Below are positions 1 through 7,650 of a stretch of 64,000 bases of DNA, one piece after another. The translations under genes and the position numbers were made by a program. This DNA comes from Herbidospora cretacea (lineage in GTDB: Bacteria > Actinomycetota > Actinomycetes > Streptosporangiales > Streptosporangiaceae), in NCBI RefSeq assembly GCF_001570605.1, contig NZ_BBXG01000011.1, positions 124,001 to 188,000 on the forward strand. The letters are read 5' to 3'. A model generated the notes under the pieces. The model searched no databases. It had not been told where the DNA came from and saw only the letters and a list, made by a program, of their open reading frames with translations. Every line of letters begins with the position of its first letter. Position 1 is the first letter of the stretch.

Positions 1-2
1 CG

Positions 3-614
3 GGCGCCTCGCCCGAGGAGGTGCCGGCCGCCATCATGCCCGCGCCCGCTCCCCCGGCCATGCCCGACGTCCACCTGGCCGACGGGGCGCTCGTGGACCT
101 CCCCGGGCGCAGGCTGCGCACCGTGTGGACCCCCGGGCACTCCCCCGGGCACATCTGCCTCCACCTCGAAGACGGTGATCGGGTCTTCACCGGCGACCAC
201 GTGTTGCCCGGCATCACCCCCCATATCGGGATGTATCCCTACGACCGAACCGACGTCGACCCCCTCGGCGAGTTCCTGGCCTCGCTCGGCAAGATCGCCA
301 CGTTCGGCCCGCTGGAGGCCCTGCCCGCCCACGAGTGGACGTTCACCGACGTCGCCGCCCGCGCCGGGGAGATCGTGGAGCACCACGAGGAGAAGCTGAC
401 GAAGCTGGTCGCCTCGATGACCGAGGCCGACCGGCCGCTGACCATCTGGACCATCGCGTCGCTGATGACGTGGAACCGGCGGTGGGAGGACCTGCCGCCG
501 ATGCTGCGCGGGATGGCCGCCGGGGAGGCCGCCGCCCACCTGCGGACACTCGAGGTGCGCGGATTGGTGAGGCGCACGGGAGGTGATCCGGTCACGTTCG
601 TCGTACACTCCTAG
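3..614 (+). CDS. MBL-fold metallo-hydrolase, C-terminal part (5' end outside window)
   Basis: The frame is open from the first bases of the window, so the start codon and the HxHxDH metal motif probably lie upstream. Visible are the later metal-binding elements of a metallo-beta-lactamase fold hydrolase: the PGHSPGH segment, TGDHVL and PAHEW, followed by a helical C-terminal region that looks winged-helix-like. The closest relative in the window is the MBL protein at 35789-36820, which shares WTPGHSPGH, GDHVL and LPAHE in the same order. The substrate is unknown; proteins of this kind are often annotated as hydroxyacylglutathione-hydrolase-like. The stop codon touches the operator in front of the following FadR-type gene, so the two genes are probably regulated separately. 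Confidence 0.85.
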   Translation, partial: GASPEEVPAAIMPAPAPPAMPDVHLADGALVDLPGRRLRTVWTPGHSPGHICLHLEDGDRVFTGDHVLPGITPHIGMYPYDRTDVDPLGEFLASLGKIATFGPLEALPAHEWTFTDVAARAGEIVEHHEEKLTKLVASMTEADRPLTIWTIASLMTWNRRWEDLPPMLRGMAAGEAAAHLRTLEVRGLVRRTGGDPVTFVVHS

Positions 615-627
615 ACATCGGATGTCT
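613..627. promoter_or_regulatory. Palindromic operator in front of FadR-type regulator
   Basis: AGACATC-G-GATGTCT is a perfect 7+1+7 inverted repeat, 9 to 18 bases before the possible starts of the regulator. The same ACATCsGATG core occurs twice in front of the L-fucose operon (7503-7517 and 7561-7575). Palindromes of this size are typical of GntR/FadR repressors, so autoregulation is inferred. Confidence 0.75.
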
Positions 628-635
628 GAGGGTGG

Positions 636-1316
636 GTGCGAGGCGTGGCGGTAACCGATACGGCGATAGACCGGATCAAGGACATGATCCTCAAGGGAGA
701 GCTGGCGCCGGGGGCGCGGCTGCCCAAGGAGGCCGACCTCGCCGAACGGCTCGGGCTGTCCCGCAACTCGCTGCGTGAGGCGGTGCGGGCGCTGGCGTTG
801 ATCAACGTCCTCGACGTCCGCCAGGGCGACGGCACCTATGTCACCAGTCTCGAACCGCGCCTGCTGCTCGACGCCCTCTCGTTCGTGGTCGACTTCCACC
901 GCGACGACACGGTGCTCCAGTTCTTCGAGGTCCGCCGCATCCTCGAACCGGCCGCCACCGCCAAGGCCGCCGTCCACATGACCGACTCGGGCATCGAGGA
1001 GCTCCGCAAGATCCTCGACTCGCTCCCCGAGAACCCCACGGTCGAGCAGCTCGTCGCCAACGACCTCGAGTTCCACCAGCGCATCGCCGAGGGCTCCGGC
1101 AACGCCGTCCTCTGCTCCCTCATCGAGAGCCTGTCGGGCCCGACGACCAGGGCCCGCATCTGGCGCGGCCTGACCCAGTCGAACGCCCCCAGCAAGACCC
1201 TCGACCAGCACTACGCCATCTACGGCGCGATCGCGGCCCGCCAGCCCGAGGTGGCCCAGGCGTGGGCGACCGTCCACATCGCCGACGTGGAGTCGTGGCT
1301 GCGGCAGGCGCTGTAG
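636..1316 (+). CDS. FadR-subfamily GntR transcriptional regulator, probable L-fucose operon repressor
   Basis: A 226-residue protein with an N-terminal winged helix (residues about 10-70, containing LPKEADLAERLGLSRNSLREA and the wing QGDGTYV) and an all-helical FCD effector domain (about 85-220). The length and layout fit the FadR/FCD subfamily. FCD domains usually bind a metal and a small carboxylate such as a sugar acid. A GTG at 645 is an alternative start. The operator at 613-627 recurs at the promoter of the leftward fucose operon that starts at 7492, which makes this gene the best candidate for its regulator although about 1.2 kb and an unrelated gene lie between the regulator and the operon's last gene. 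The ligand is probably fuconate or a keto-acid intermediate (inference). Confidence 0.85.
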   Translation: MRGVAVTDTAIDRIKDMILKGELAPGARLPKEADLAERLGLSRNSLREAVRALALINVLDVRQGDGTYVTSLEPRLLLDALSFVVDFHRDDTVLQFFEVRRILEPAATAKAAVHMTDSGIEELRKILDSLPENPTVEQLVANDLEFHQRIAEGSGNAVLCSLIESLSGPTTRARIWRGLTQSNAPSKTLDQHYAIYGAIAARQPEVAQAWATVHIADVESWLRQAL

Positions 1317-1317
1317 C

Positions 1318-2385
1318 TCACGCCTTCGACGCGGGCGGCTGGGGCCGGACCGCGCCCTGGAAGCGCTTGGTCCAGAACGGCGCCGTGAGCACCTCCACGC
1401 GTTTGACGACGTCGCCGGTGCGCGGGGCGTGGATCATGTCGCCGTCGCCGGCGTAGATGCCGACGTGGGACGGGTCGGTTCTGGTCGCGCCGAAGAACAG
1501 CAGGTCACCCGGCATCAGGTCCCTGGTCTGCACGGGTTTGCCCTGCTTGATCTGGGTGCCGGTGTAGTGGCCGAGGGTGACCCCGGCCTTGGCCCAGGCG
1601 GCGAGGGTCAGGCCCGAGCAGTCGAAGCCGACCCGGTTGGCGCCCTTGCCGATCCCCCGGCTGGGGCCGCTCGCATTGCCGCCGCCCCACACGTAGGGGA
1701 TGCCGAGCCACTTGGTCGCCGCCCGCAGCGCGATCGCGCCGGGGCTGGAATCACGGTCGCCCTCCTCGCGCGGTCCGGGCTTGGTCCGGGGTTTGACCTC
1801 GACGCCGGGCGGCCCCTCGGACTTGGCCGGGGGTCGGCGGTCGTCGGTCTTCTTGGGTCTGGGCCTCGGCTCGGCGTCGACCTCCGGCCGGACAGAGGCC
1901 TCTTCCGGAGGCGCGGCGTCGACCTGAGCGATGCCGTTCTGGGCGGTCCCGTTGTGGCCGGTCCCGTTGTGGCCGGTCCCGTTCTGGGCGGTCCCGTTCT
2001 GGGCGGTCCCGTTGTGGCCGGTGCCGTTCTGGGCGGTCCCGTTCTGGGCGGTCCCGTGCTGTGCTGGAAACGGGCGGATGTCGCGATCAGCGGGGCCGAA
2101 GATCAAGCCCGGCGGGTCGTCGAGGTCGTCCCACGCCTCGGCCCACGGCCCTTCGGGCCCCCACGGGTCGAAGCCCTCCCACTCCGGGGGCGGCCACACG
2201 TGGCCCCACTCCTCCGCGAGTTCGGCGAGGTCGATCAGCTCGTCGAGTTCGTCGCCCGGGTCGTCGGACGGTCCGGCGGGGGCGCGGAACACGTACCGGA
2301 AAGAGGCGGGCACGGGACACGGCCCGACGTCGGGGCCGGGGATCCCCGGGGTGCAGAGGACGGCCGTGAGGAGGGTGGTGAGCAT
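1318..2385 (-). CDS. NlpC/P60 (C40) peptidoglycan hydrolase with pentapeptide-repeat linker
   Basis: A 355-residue protein. The C-terminal ~125 residues form an NlpC/P60 cysteine peptidase domain: YVWGGG, FDCSGL (catalytic Cys), PGDLLFF, SHVGIY (catalytic His) and MIHAPRTG. Such enzymes cut stem peptides of peptidoglycan outside the membrane. The N-terminus is short and hydrophobic and could be a signal peptide, although the prediction is marginal. Between an acidic, Asp/Trp-rich region and the catalytic domain lies a Pro/Lys/Arg-rich linker preceded by nine tandem pentapeptides of the form NGTAQ or NGTGH, encoded by a 15-bp DNA repeat (about 1926-2061). It ends two bases from the regulator gene and is convergent with it. 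Confidence 0.88.
   Translation of the reverse strand: MLTTLLTAVLCTPGIPGPDVGPCPVPASFRYVFRAPAGPSDDPGDELDELIDLAELAEEWGHVWPPPEWEGFDPWGPEGPWAEAWDDLDDPPGLIFGPADRDIRPFPAQHGTAQNGTAQNGTGHNGTAQNGTAQNGTGHNGTGHNGTAQNGIAQVDAAPPEEASVRPEVDAEPRPRPKKTDDRRPPAKSEGPPGVEVKPRTKPGPREEGDRDSSPGAIALRAATKWLGIPYVWGGGNASGPSRGIGKGANRVGFDCSGLTLAAWAKAGVTLGHYTGTQIKQGKPVQTRDLMPGDLLFFGATRTDPSHVGIYAGDGDMIHAPRTGDVVKRVEVLTAPFWTKRFQGAVRPQPPASKA
1926..2061. repeat. 15-bp tandem repeat (nine units) within the NlpC/P60 gene
   Basis: Units alternate between GTTCTGGGCGGTCCC and GTTGTGGCCGGTCCC on the + strand, about nine in a row, encoding the NGTAQ and NGTGH pentapeptides. The units differ at fixed positions, so the array has both unit types interleaved. 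Copy number is likely to vary between strains. Confidence 0.85.
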
Positions 2386-2479
2386 CCGGAACTCCTGGGT
2401 CGTGAAGACAAGGGCGACCCAAGAGTCCGGGGGGTTACGCTGAGTGCGCGGCCTAGAACTGCGTTCTGTGGAAAAGCGG

Positions 2480-3316
2480 TTATGAGGTCAGGCGGTAGAC
2501 CTTCCGTGCCGTCGACTCGTAGATGCACGACTGTTCGTCTTCACTCAGCCCGCTGGTGAAGTCCTTAGTTGTCTCCACTACCTCGCCGTAGGTCGCCGCG
2601 AGGAGGCAGACGGGCCAGTCTGAGCCGAACATGACCCTTTCCGCGCCGAAATATTCAAGGACGTGCTCCACGTAGGGCTGGAGCTGACCAGGAGTCCAGT
2701 CGGTCCAGTTCGCCTCGGTGACGAGGCCGGAGATCTTGCACGCCACGTTGCCCAGCTCGGACATCGCCTCGATCTCGGTCGCCCACGGCTCCAGCAGCCC
2801 GCTGGAGACGGGCGGCTTGGCGGCGTGGTCGAGCACGAACCGCGCCTCGGGCAGGTCGGCGGCGACCTTGCGGGCCACGCCGAGCTGGTGGACGAGCACC
2901 AGCAGGTCGTAGGCCAGCCCGGCGGAGGCGACGGCCCGCAGGCCGCGCACGACGTCGGGGCGGGCCAGCCACTCGTCGTCGGGTTCGTCCTGGACCTGGT
3001 GGCGGATGCCGACCAGCAGGTGGCCGCCCGGACCCTCCCGCAGCTCGGCGAGGACGTCGGCCACGTCGGGAGCGGTCAGGTCGACCCACCCCACGACGCC
3101 CTTGATCAGCCCGCCGGACTCCAGCGCGGTCCGCAGGAACTCGCGGGTCTCCTCGACCGACGAGACGGTCTGCACGAGCACCGTGCCGTCGGCGTCGGTG
3201 GCGGCCCGCAGTTCGGGCAGCCCGAACGGGCGCCTGATCGGCGCGAGCGCCGCGCCGGACATCCACGGGTAGTCGCGTCGGGACGGGTCCCAGAGGTGAT
3301 GATGCGCGTCGATCAT
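2480..3316 (-). CDS. L-fuconolactonase, amidohydrolase-2 family
   Basis: A 278-residue TIM-barrel amidohydrolase beginning MIDAHHHLWD. The HxH metal motif is at residues 5-7; later come LDHAAKPP (metal His) and FGSDWPV (metal Asp) near the C-terminus. These are the marks of the amidohydrolase-2/COG3618 sugar lactonases, which open L-fucono- or L-rhamnono-lactones to the acid. It is the last gene of the leftward operon, and its ATG overlaps the TGA of the preceding gene (TGATG), so translation is probably coupled. The ATG at 3316 is chosen because it directly precedes the conserved HxH motif and because of this overlap; the open frame continues upstream but without family similarity. Its role as fuconolactonase follows from the neighbours. 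Confidence 0.9.
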   Translation of the reverse strand: MIDAHHHLWDPSRRDYPWMSGAALAPIRRPFGLPELRAATDADGTVLVQTVSSVEETREFLRTALESGGLIKGVVGWVDLTAPDVADVLAELREGPGGHLLVGIRHQVQDEPDDEWLARPDVVRGLRAVASAGLAYDLLVLVHQLGVARKVAADLPEARFVLDHAAKPPVSSGLLEPWATEIEAMSELGNVACKISGLVTEANWTDWTPGQLQPYVEHVLEYFGAERVMFGSDWPVCLLAATYGEVVETTKDFTSGLSEDEQSCIYESTARKVYRLTS

Positions 3317-4572
3317 CAGAACCCCAGCTCCTCCCACAGAGCCTCGGGAACGGGCCGGGCGGCCAGCTCCATGTTCCCCCGGACCTCCTGCACGGACCTC
3401 ATCCCCAGCACGACCGTCGACACCGCCGGGTGACGCAGCGGGAACGCCATCGCGGCCTGCGGCAGCGTCACGCCGTGGCGCTCGCAGACGGCGGCGATCT
3501 CGCGGGCGCGGGCGACGACCTCGTCGGGCGCGGGGGCGTAGTTGAACGTGCCCCCGGTGACGTCGTGGCGGGCCAGCAGGCCGCTGTTGAACACCCCTCC
3601 GGCGACCACCGAGACGCCGCGCCGCCGGCACAGCGGCAGCAGCTCGGCCTCGGCCGACTGGTCGAGCAGCGTGTAGCGGCCGGCCAGCAGGATCGTGTCG
3701 ACGTCGGTCTCGCGCACGAAGTCGGCCAGCATCGGCCACTGGTTCATGCCGACCCCGACGGCCTTCACCACGCCCTGGTCGCGCAGTTCCGCGAGCGCGG
3801 GGAACGCCTCGCCGACGGCCTGCGCCCAATGGGTGTCGGGGTCGTGGATCAGGGCGACGTCGATCGAGTCGAGGCCCAGGCGATCGAGCGACTCCTCCAG
3901 CGAGCGCAGCACGCCGTCGCGGGAGAAGTCCCAGGCCCGCACATGGGTCTTCGGCACGTCGAAGCCCTGGTCGTCCTTGCCGATCCCGTCAGCCGGCACG
4001 AGCAGCCGCCCCACCTTGGTGGACAGCACGAACTCGCCCCGCGGCTTCTTGGCGAGCGCCTCGCCGAGGCGGCGCTCGGACAGGCCCAGCCCGTAGTGAG
4101 GGGCCGTGTCGAAGTAGCGGATCCCGGCGTCCCACGCGGCCTCAACCGCGGCGGACGCCTCGTCGTCGGTGAGGGCCGTGAACAGGTTCCCCAGCGGCGC
4201 GGCCCCGAAGCCATAGGTCGTCGTCACGCCGAAAACCGTAGAGAACGGAGCCCTCGGACGTACAGCCCCCGACATCTCCCAGACCTTGCCGAGCGGCCCG
4301 GCGGACGGGTCGAAGTCGCCCTCCAGGTGGCGGTTCATCTGTTTCTGCCAGGCTTGGTTGACCGGGTGGGCGGTGATGCGCGCCTGGAACACCGCGTAGT
4401 CGACGACCTCCACGTAGTGGAACAGGTCGAGGCCGTCACGCCAGATCCGCCACACCCGGGCGCCGGCGTCGCGCATCGCGCGTTCCAGGCCCGGCAGGAG
4501 CCGGGCGTGCTCGGCGTCGTAGGCGGCCTCGCTGCCGGGCTTGAGCCGGGTGCGCAGGGCGATGCGCTGCAC
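3316..4572 (-). CDS. Fusion protein: L-fucose/L-rhamnose mutarotase (RhaM-type) + aldo/keto reductase L-fucose dehydrogenase
   Basis: A 418-residue two-domain protein. Residues 1 to about 103 match the RhaM-type mutarotase fold (DUF718): Tyr18 and His22 fall in the YxxxH arrangement of E. coli RhaM, followed by HPVNQAWQK and LEGDF. Residues about 112-418 are an aldo/keto reductase of the D-threo-aldose 1-dehydrogenase (L-fucose dehydrogenase) group, with FDTAPHYG (catalytic Asp and Tyr), STKVGR (Lys) and LIHDPD (His). The first domain would interconvert fucopyranose anomers and the second oxidise the sugar to fuconolactone, the substrate of the next gene's product. There is no frame interruption at the junction. 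The preceding gene's stop lies three bases upstream. Confidence 0.9.
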   Translation of the reverse strand: MQRIALRTRLKPGSEAAYDAEHARLLPGLERAMRDAGARVWRIWRDGLDLFHYVEVVDYAVFQARITAHPVNQAWQKQMNRHLEGDFDPSAGPLGKVWEMSGAVRPRAPFSTVFGVTTTYGFGAAPLGNLFTALTDDEASAAVEAAWDAGIRYFDTAPHYGLGLSERRLGEALAKKPRGEFVLSTKVGRLLVPADGIGKDDQGFDVPKTHVRAWDFSRDGVLRSLEESLDRLGLDSIDVALIHDPDTHWAQAVGEAFPALAELRDQGVVKAVGVGMNQWPMLADFVRETDVDTILLAGRYTLLDQSAEAELLPLCRRRGVSVVAGGVFNSGLLARHDVTGGTFNYAPAPDEVVARAREIAAVCERHGVTLPQAAMAFPLRHPAVSTVVLGMRSVQEVRGNMELAARPVPEALWEELGF

Positions 4573-4575
4573 GCC

Positions 4576-5322
4576 TCAGCTCCTCGGCCGAAGGCGCAGG
4601 CCCTGCATGCCGCCGTCGACCGCCAGCGAGGTGCCGGTGGTGGCCGAGGCGAGCGGGCTGGCCAGGTAGGCCACCGCGTGGGCGACCTCCTCGGCGCTGA
4701 CCAGGCGGCCCATCGGCTGGCGGGCGTTCAGGGCGGCGCGCTCGGCGGCCGGGTCGTCGGCGGCGTCGAGCAGCCGGCCGACCCACGGGGTGTCGGCGGT
4801 GCCCGGGTTGACGCAGTTGACCCGGATCCCGTCGCGGACGTGGTCGGCCGCCATCGCCAGCGTCAGCGAGTAGACGGCGCCCTTCGTCGCGCTGTAGACC
4901 GCCCGCTGGGGCAGCCCGGCCGTGGCCGCGATCGAGCAGGTGTTGACGATGGCCGCGTGGCTCGACTCGCGCAGGTAGGGCAGCGCGGCCCGGGTCACCC
5001 GGACCATGCCGACGACGTTGACGTCGTACACCCGGAGCCATTCGGCGTCGTCGTTGTCGGCGACCGTGCCGGCCGCGCCGATCCCGGCGTTGTTGACGAC
5101 GATGTCGAGGCCGCCGAGCTCCTCGGCGGCGGACGTGACCGCCGCGCGCACCGAGGCGTCGTCGGTCACGTCGGCCTTGACGCCGACGAAGGGCTCGCCG
5201 GGCGGGTTGAGGTCGAGGCAGGCGACCCGCGCGCCGCGCTCGGTCAGCAGGGTGGCGATGGCCAGGCCGATGCCCTGGCCCCCGCCGGTGACCAGGGCCT
5301 TCAAGCCCTCGAACTCGGTCAT
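4576..5322 (-). CDS. SDR oxidoreductase, probable 2-keto-3-deoxy-L-fuconate dehydrogenase
   Basis: A 248-residue classical short-chain dehydrogenase: TGGGQGIG cofactor loop at residues 12-19, NNAG, the catalytic Ser in TCSIAA, and the YSATK catalytic Tyr/Lys pair. The aspartate after the second beta strand (CLDLN) favours NAD over NADP. In the oxidative L-fucose pathway an SDR converts 2-keto-3-deoxy-L-fuconate to the 2,4-diketo acid. Its position between the dehydratase and the fucose dehydrogenase genes fits that step. The ATG overlaps the end of the dehydratase gene by four bases. Confidence 0.88.
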   Translation of the reverse strand: MTEFEGLKALVTGGGQGIGLAIATLLTERGARVACLDLNPPGEPFVGVKADVTDDASVRAAVTSAAEELGGLDIVVNNAGIGAAGTVADNDDAEWLRVYDVNVVGMVRVTRAALPYLRESSHAAIVNTCSIAATAGLPQRAVYSATKGAVYSLTLAMAADHVRDGIRVNCVNPGTADTPWVGRLLDAADDPAAERAALNARQPMGRLVSAEEVAHAVAYLASPLASATTGTSLAVDGGMQGLRLRPRS

Positions 5323-6632
5323 GACTCTCTCCAGACCGGCCCATCGGGGAAGACGTGGGCCGCGATCGACTCGGGCCGCATCTCGGCGCTGAACCCGGGC
5401 GTGACCGGCGCGCGGTAGGCGCCGTTGGCGATGACGACCGGGTCGACGAAATGCTCGTGAAGATGATCAACGTACTCGATGACGCGATTGTCCATCGTGC
5501 CCGTCACCGACACATAATCGAACATCGACAGGTGCTGCACCAGTTCGCACAGCCCGACACCGCCGGCGTGCGGGCAGACCGGCACTCCGAACTTGGCCGC
5601 GAGCAGCAGGATCGCGATGTTCTCGTTCACGCCCGCGACGCGCGCGGCGTCGAGCTGGAGATACGACAGGGCCCGCGTCTGGAGGAGCTGCTTGAAGATG
5701 ACCCGGTTCTGCACGTGCTCGCCGGTGGCCACCGGGATGGGGGCGATGGCCCGCGCGATGGTGGCGTGGCCGAGCACGTCGTCGGGGCTGGTCGGCTCCT
5801 CGACCCAGTGGGGCGAGTAGGGGCTGAGCGCCTCGATCCAGCGGATCGCCGCGCCGACGTCCCAGCGCTGGTTGGCGTCGATGGCGATCGGGAAGCCCTC
5901 GCCGCAGACCTCCCGGGCGATGCGCATGCGGCGCACGTCGTCCTCCAGGTCGGCGCCGACCTTCAGCTTGATCTGCCGGAAACCCTCGTCGAGCGCCTCC
6001 TTGCAGAGGCGGCGCAGCTTCTCGTCGTCGTAGCCGAGCCAGCCGGGCGAGGTCGTGTACGCCGGGTAGCCCGTCTCCAGCAGCTTCTCGATGCGCTCGG
6101 CGCGGCCCGGCTCGGCGCGGCGCAGGATCTCCAGCGCCTCGTCGGGGGTGAGCTCGTCGCCGATGTAGCGGAAGTCGACCAGGTCGACGAGCTCCTCGGG
6201 CGACATCTCGGCCAGCAGCCGCCACAGGGGCTTGCCCTCACGCTTGGCCTTGAGGTCCCACAGCGCGTTGACGACCGCGCTGATCGCCATGTGCATGACG
6301 CCCTTCTCGGGGCCCAGCCACCGGAGCTGGCTGTCGTACACCATCTCCTTGTAGAGGGCGCCGAGGTCGCTGACGTCGCGGCCGAGCACGTAGGGCTCCA
6401 GGGCGCGGATCGCGGCGGTCTGGATGTCGTTGCCGCGGCCGATGGTGAACGCGAAGCCGTGACCCTCGCAGTCGCCGTCGGACAGCACGACGTAGGCGGC
6501 CGAGTAGTCGGGGTCGGGGTTCATCGCGTCGGAGCCGTCGAGCTCCAGGGACGTCGGGAACCGGATGTCGAAGGTCTGGAACGACTGGATCGGCCGGTAG
6601 ATCGAAGGGTGGATCGACGCCGCGGTGGTCAC
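5319..6632 (-). CDS. L-fuconate dehydratase, enolase superfamily
   Basis: A 437-residue mandelate-racemase/enolase superfamily enzyme. The active-site series is complete: IKLKV (Lys222 and Lys224), AIDAN (Asp252, metal), WVEEP (Glu, metal), ATGEH (Glu, metal) and CPHAGG (His acting as base). The length and the long N-terminal capping domain match L-fuconate dehydratase (Xanthomonas FucD, human ENOSF1) rather than shorter racemases. It removes water from L-fuconate to give 2-keto-3-deoxy-L-fuconate. The start is a GTG at 6632, overlapping the TGA of the upstream gene as GTGA; the longer open frame above it overlaps that gene completely and has no family similarity. Confidence 0.93.
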   Translation of the reverse strand: MTTAASIHPSIYRPIQSFQTFDIRFPTSLELDGSDAMNPDPDYSAAYVVLSDGDCEGHGFAFTIGRGNDIQTAAIRALEPYVLGRDVSDLGALYKEMVYDSQLRWLGPEKGVMHMAISAVVNALWDLKAKREGKPLWRLLAEMSPEELVDLVDFRYIGDELTPDEALEILRRAEPGRAERIEKLLETGYPAYTTSPGWLGYDDEKLRRLCKEALDEGFRQIKLKVGADLEDDVRRMRIAREVCGEGFPIAIDANQRWDVGAAIRWIEALSPYSPHWVEEPTSPDDVLGHATIARAIAPIPVATGEHVQNRVIFKQLLQTRALSYLQLDAARVAGVNENIAILLLAAKFGVPVCPHAGGVGLCELVQHLSMFDYVSVTGTMDNRVIEYVDHLHEHFVDPVVIANGAYRAPVTPGFSAEMRPESIAAHVFPDGPVWRES

Positions 6633-7492
6633 GCCTGCCCCACCGTCTGCCGCTGCCGTCCGAGACCGTCGATCTCGAGCTCCATGACGTCGCCTTCCTT
6701 GAGGTAGGGATGGAGGCCGCTGAGGGCCACTCCGGCGGGTGTGCCGGTGTTGATCACGTCCCCGGGTTCGAGGACCATGAACTGACTGAGGTAGCGCACG
6801 ATCTCGGCCACACCGAAGATCATGTTCTTGGTGCTGCCGTTCTGCTTGAGGTCGCCGTTCACCCACAGGCGCAGCCCGAGCGCCTGCGGGTCGGGGACCT
6901 CGTCGGCCGTGACGAGCCAGGGGCCGAGCGGCTGGAAGGTCTCGCAGGACTTGCCCTTGTCCCACTGACCGCCGCGCTCGAGCTGGAACTCGCGCTCCGA
7001 CACGTCGTTCGACACGAGGTAGCCCGCGACCGAGGCGAGCGCCTCCTCATGGGAGCCGAGGTAGCGGCAGGTCGAGCCGATCACCAGGGCGAGTTCGACC
7101 TCCCAGTCGGTCTTCACGCTGCCGCGCGGCACGAGAACCTCGTCGAAAGGTCCGACGACTGTGTTGGAGGCCTTCATGAAGACCACCGGCTCGGCCGGAA
7201 CGGCGGCACCGGACTCCTCCGCGTGGTCGCGGTAGTTGAGCCCGATGCATACGATCTTTCCGGGCCGGGCGACGGCCGGGCCGATGCGCAGGCCGTCCTG
7301 GTCGAGCTCGCGAAGCCCGGGAAGGGGGTCACCGGAGAGCGCCTCGCGGACACGGTCGAGCCCTCCGGAGGCGAAGAAATCGGGGGTGAAATCGCCTCCG
7401 TTGAGGAGTTCGCCCAGGTCGAGCAGCCGATTGTCGTCCGTGAGCGCGGCTGGGCGTTCCGCGCCTTTTTCGCCTACTCGAAGCAGCCTCAC
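6629..7492 (-). CDS. Fumarylacetoacetate-hydrolase family protein, probable 2,4-diketo-3-deoxy-L-fuconate hydrolase
   Basis: A 287-residue FAH-fold protein: [18 protein letters not shown], the metal-binding acidic cluster [18 protein letters not shown], and a C-terminal NTGTPAGV loop. FAH proteins cut C-C bonds in beta-diketo acids with a divalent metal. Here it would split 2,4-diketo-3-deoxy-L-fuconate to pyruvate and lactate, the last step of the pathway. It is the first gene of the leftward five-gene operon, directly downstream of two ACATCsGATG operators. All downstream genes overlap or nearly touch, so one transcript is likely. Confidence 0.9.
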   Translation of the reverse strand: MRLLRVGEKGAERPAALTDDNRLLDLGELLNGGDFTPDFFASGGLDRVREALSGDPLPGLRELDQDGLRIGPAVARPGKIVCIGLNYRDHAEESGAAVPAEPVVFMKASNTVVGPFDEVLVPRGSVKTDWEVELALVIGSTCRYLGSHEEALASVAGYLVSNDVSEREFQLERGGQWDKGKSCETFQPLGPWLVTADEVPDPQALGLRLWVNGDLKQNGSTKNMIFGVAEIVRYLSQFMVLEPGDVINTGTPAGVALSGLHPYLKEGDVMELEIDGLGRQRQTVGQA

Positions 7493-7502
7493 GACTCCCC
7501 CT

Positions 7503-7517
7503 ATACATCCGATGTTT
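7503..7517. promoter_or_regulatory. Palindromic operator at fucose operon promoter (site 1)
   Basis: ATACATC-C-GATGTTT is a 7+1+7 inverted repeat with one mismatch, 11 bases upstream of the first gene of the fucose operon. It shares the ACATC-N-GATGT core with 613-627, so repression by the FadR-type regulator is inferred. Confidence 0.7.
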
Positions 7518-7560
7518 GCACGAAGAAGCCTGAGGCCAGCCCTGCCTCCGTGTCAAGCTC

Positions 7561-7575
7561 AGACATCGGATGACC
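7561..7575. promoter_or_regulatory. Palindromic operator, degenerate (site 2)
   Basis: AGACATC-G-GATGACC: the left arm and centre are identical to 613-627, the right arm has two mismatches. It lies 58 bp centre-to-centre from site 1, so looping or cooperative binding is possible. It is also about 80 bp before the divergent P450 gene. Confidence 0.55.
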
Positions 7576-7600
7576 TGTTCGGTGCGGAAACATGCTTGGC

Positions 7601-7614
7601 TGGAACACGTTCCA
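7601..7614. promoter_or_regulatory. KstR-type palindrome upstream of P450
   Basis: TGGAACACGTTCCA fits the TnnAACnnGTTnnA consensus of the TetR repressor KstR exactly, 36 bp before the P450 start. Two more exact matches lie at 10795 and 14545. Confidence 0.65.
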
Positions 7615-7650
7615 CCTTCCCTTTCGGCCCAACGATGATCGGGTGATCAC

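Noticed and set aside
1429-2559. Long plus-strand frame of 376 codons opposite the NlpC/P60 gene (and similar long frames opposite gmd, kgd, the GDSL and ThuA-type genes)
   Set aside because: Composition is antisense of real genes (Gly/Val/Arg/Asp-rich without domains); the opposite strand carries clear catalytic motifs and codon bias.
2480-3829. 449-codon version of the fuconolactonase gene
   Set aside because: The N-terminal ~170 codons are Arg/Ala/Gly-rich out-of-frame reading of the fusion gene; the family start MIDAHHHLWD at 3316 overlaps the previous stop.
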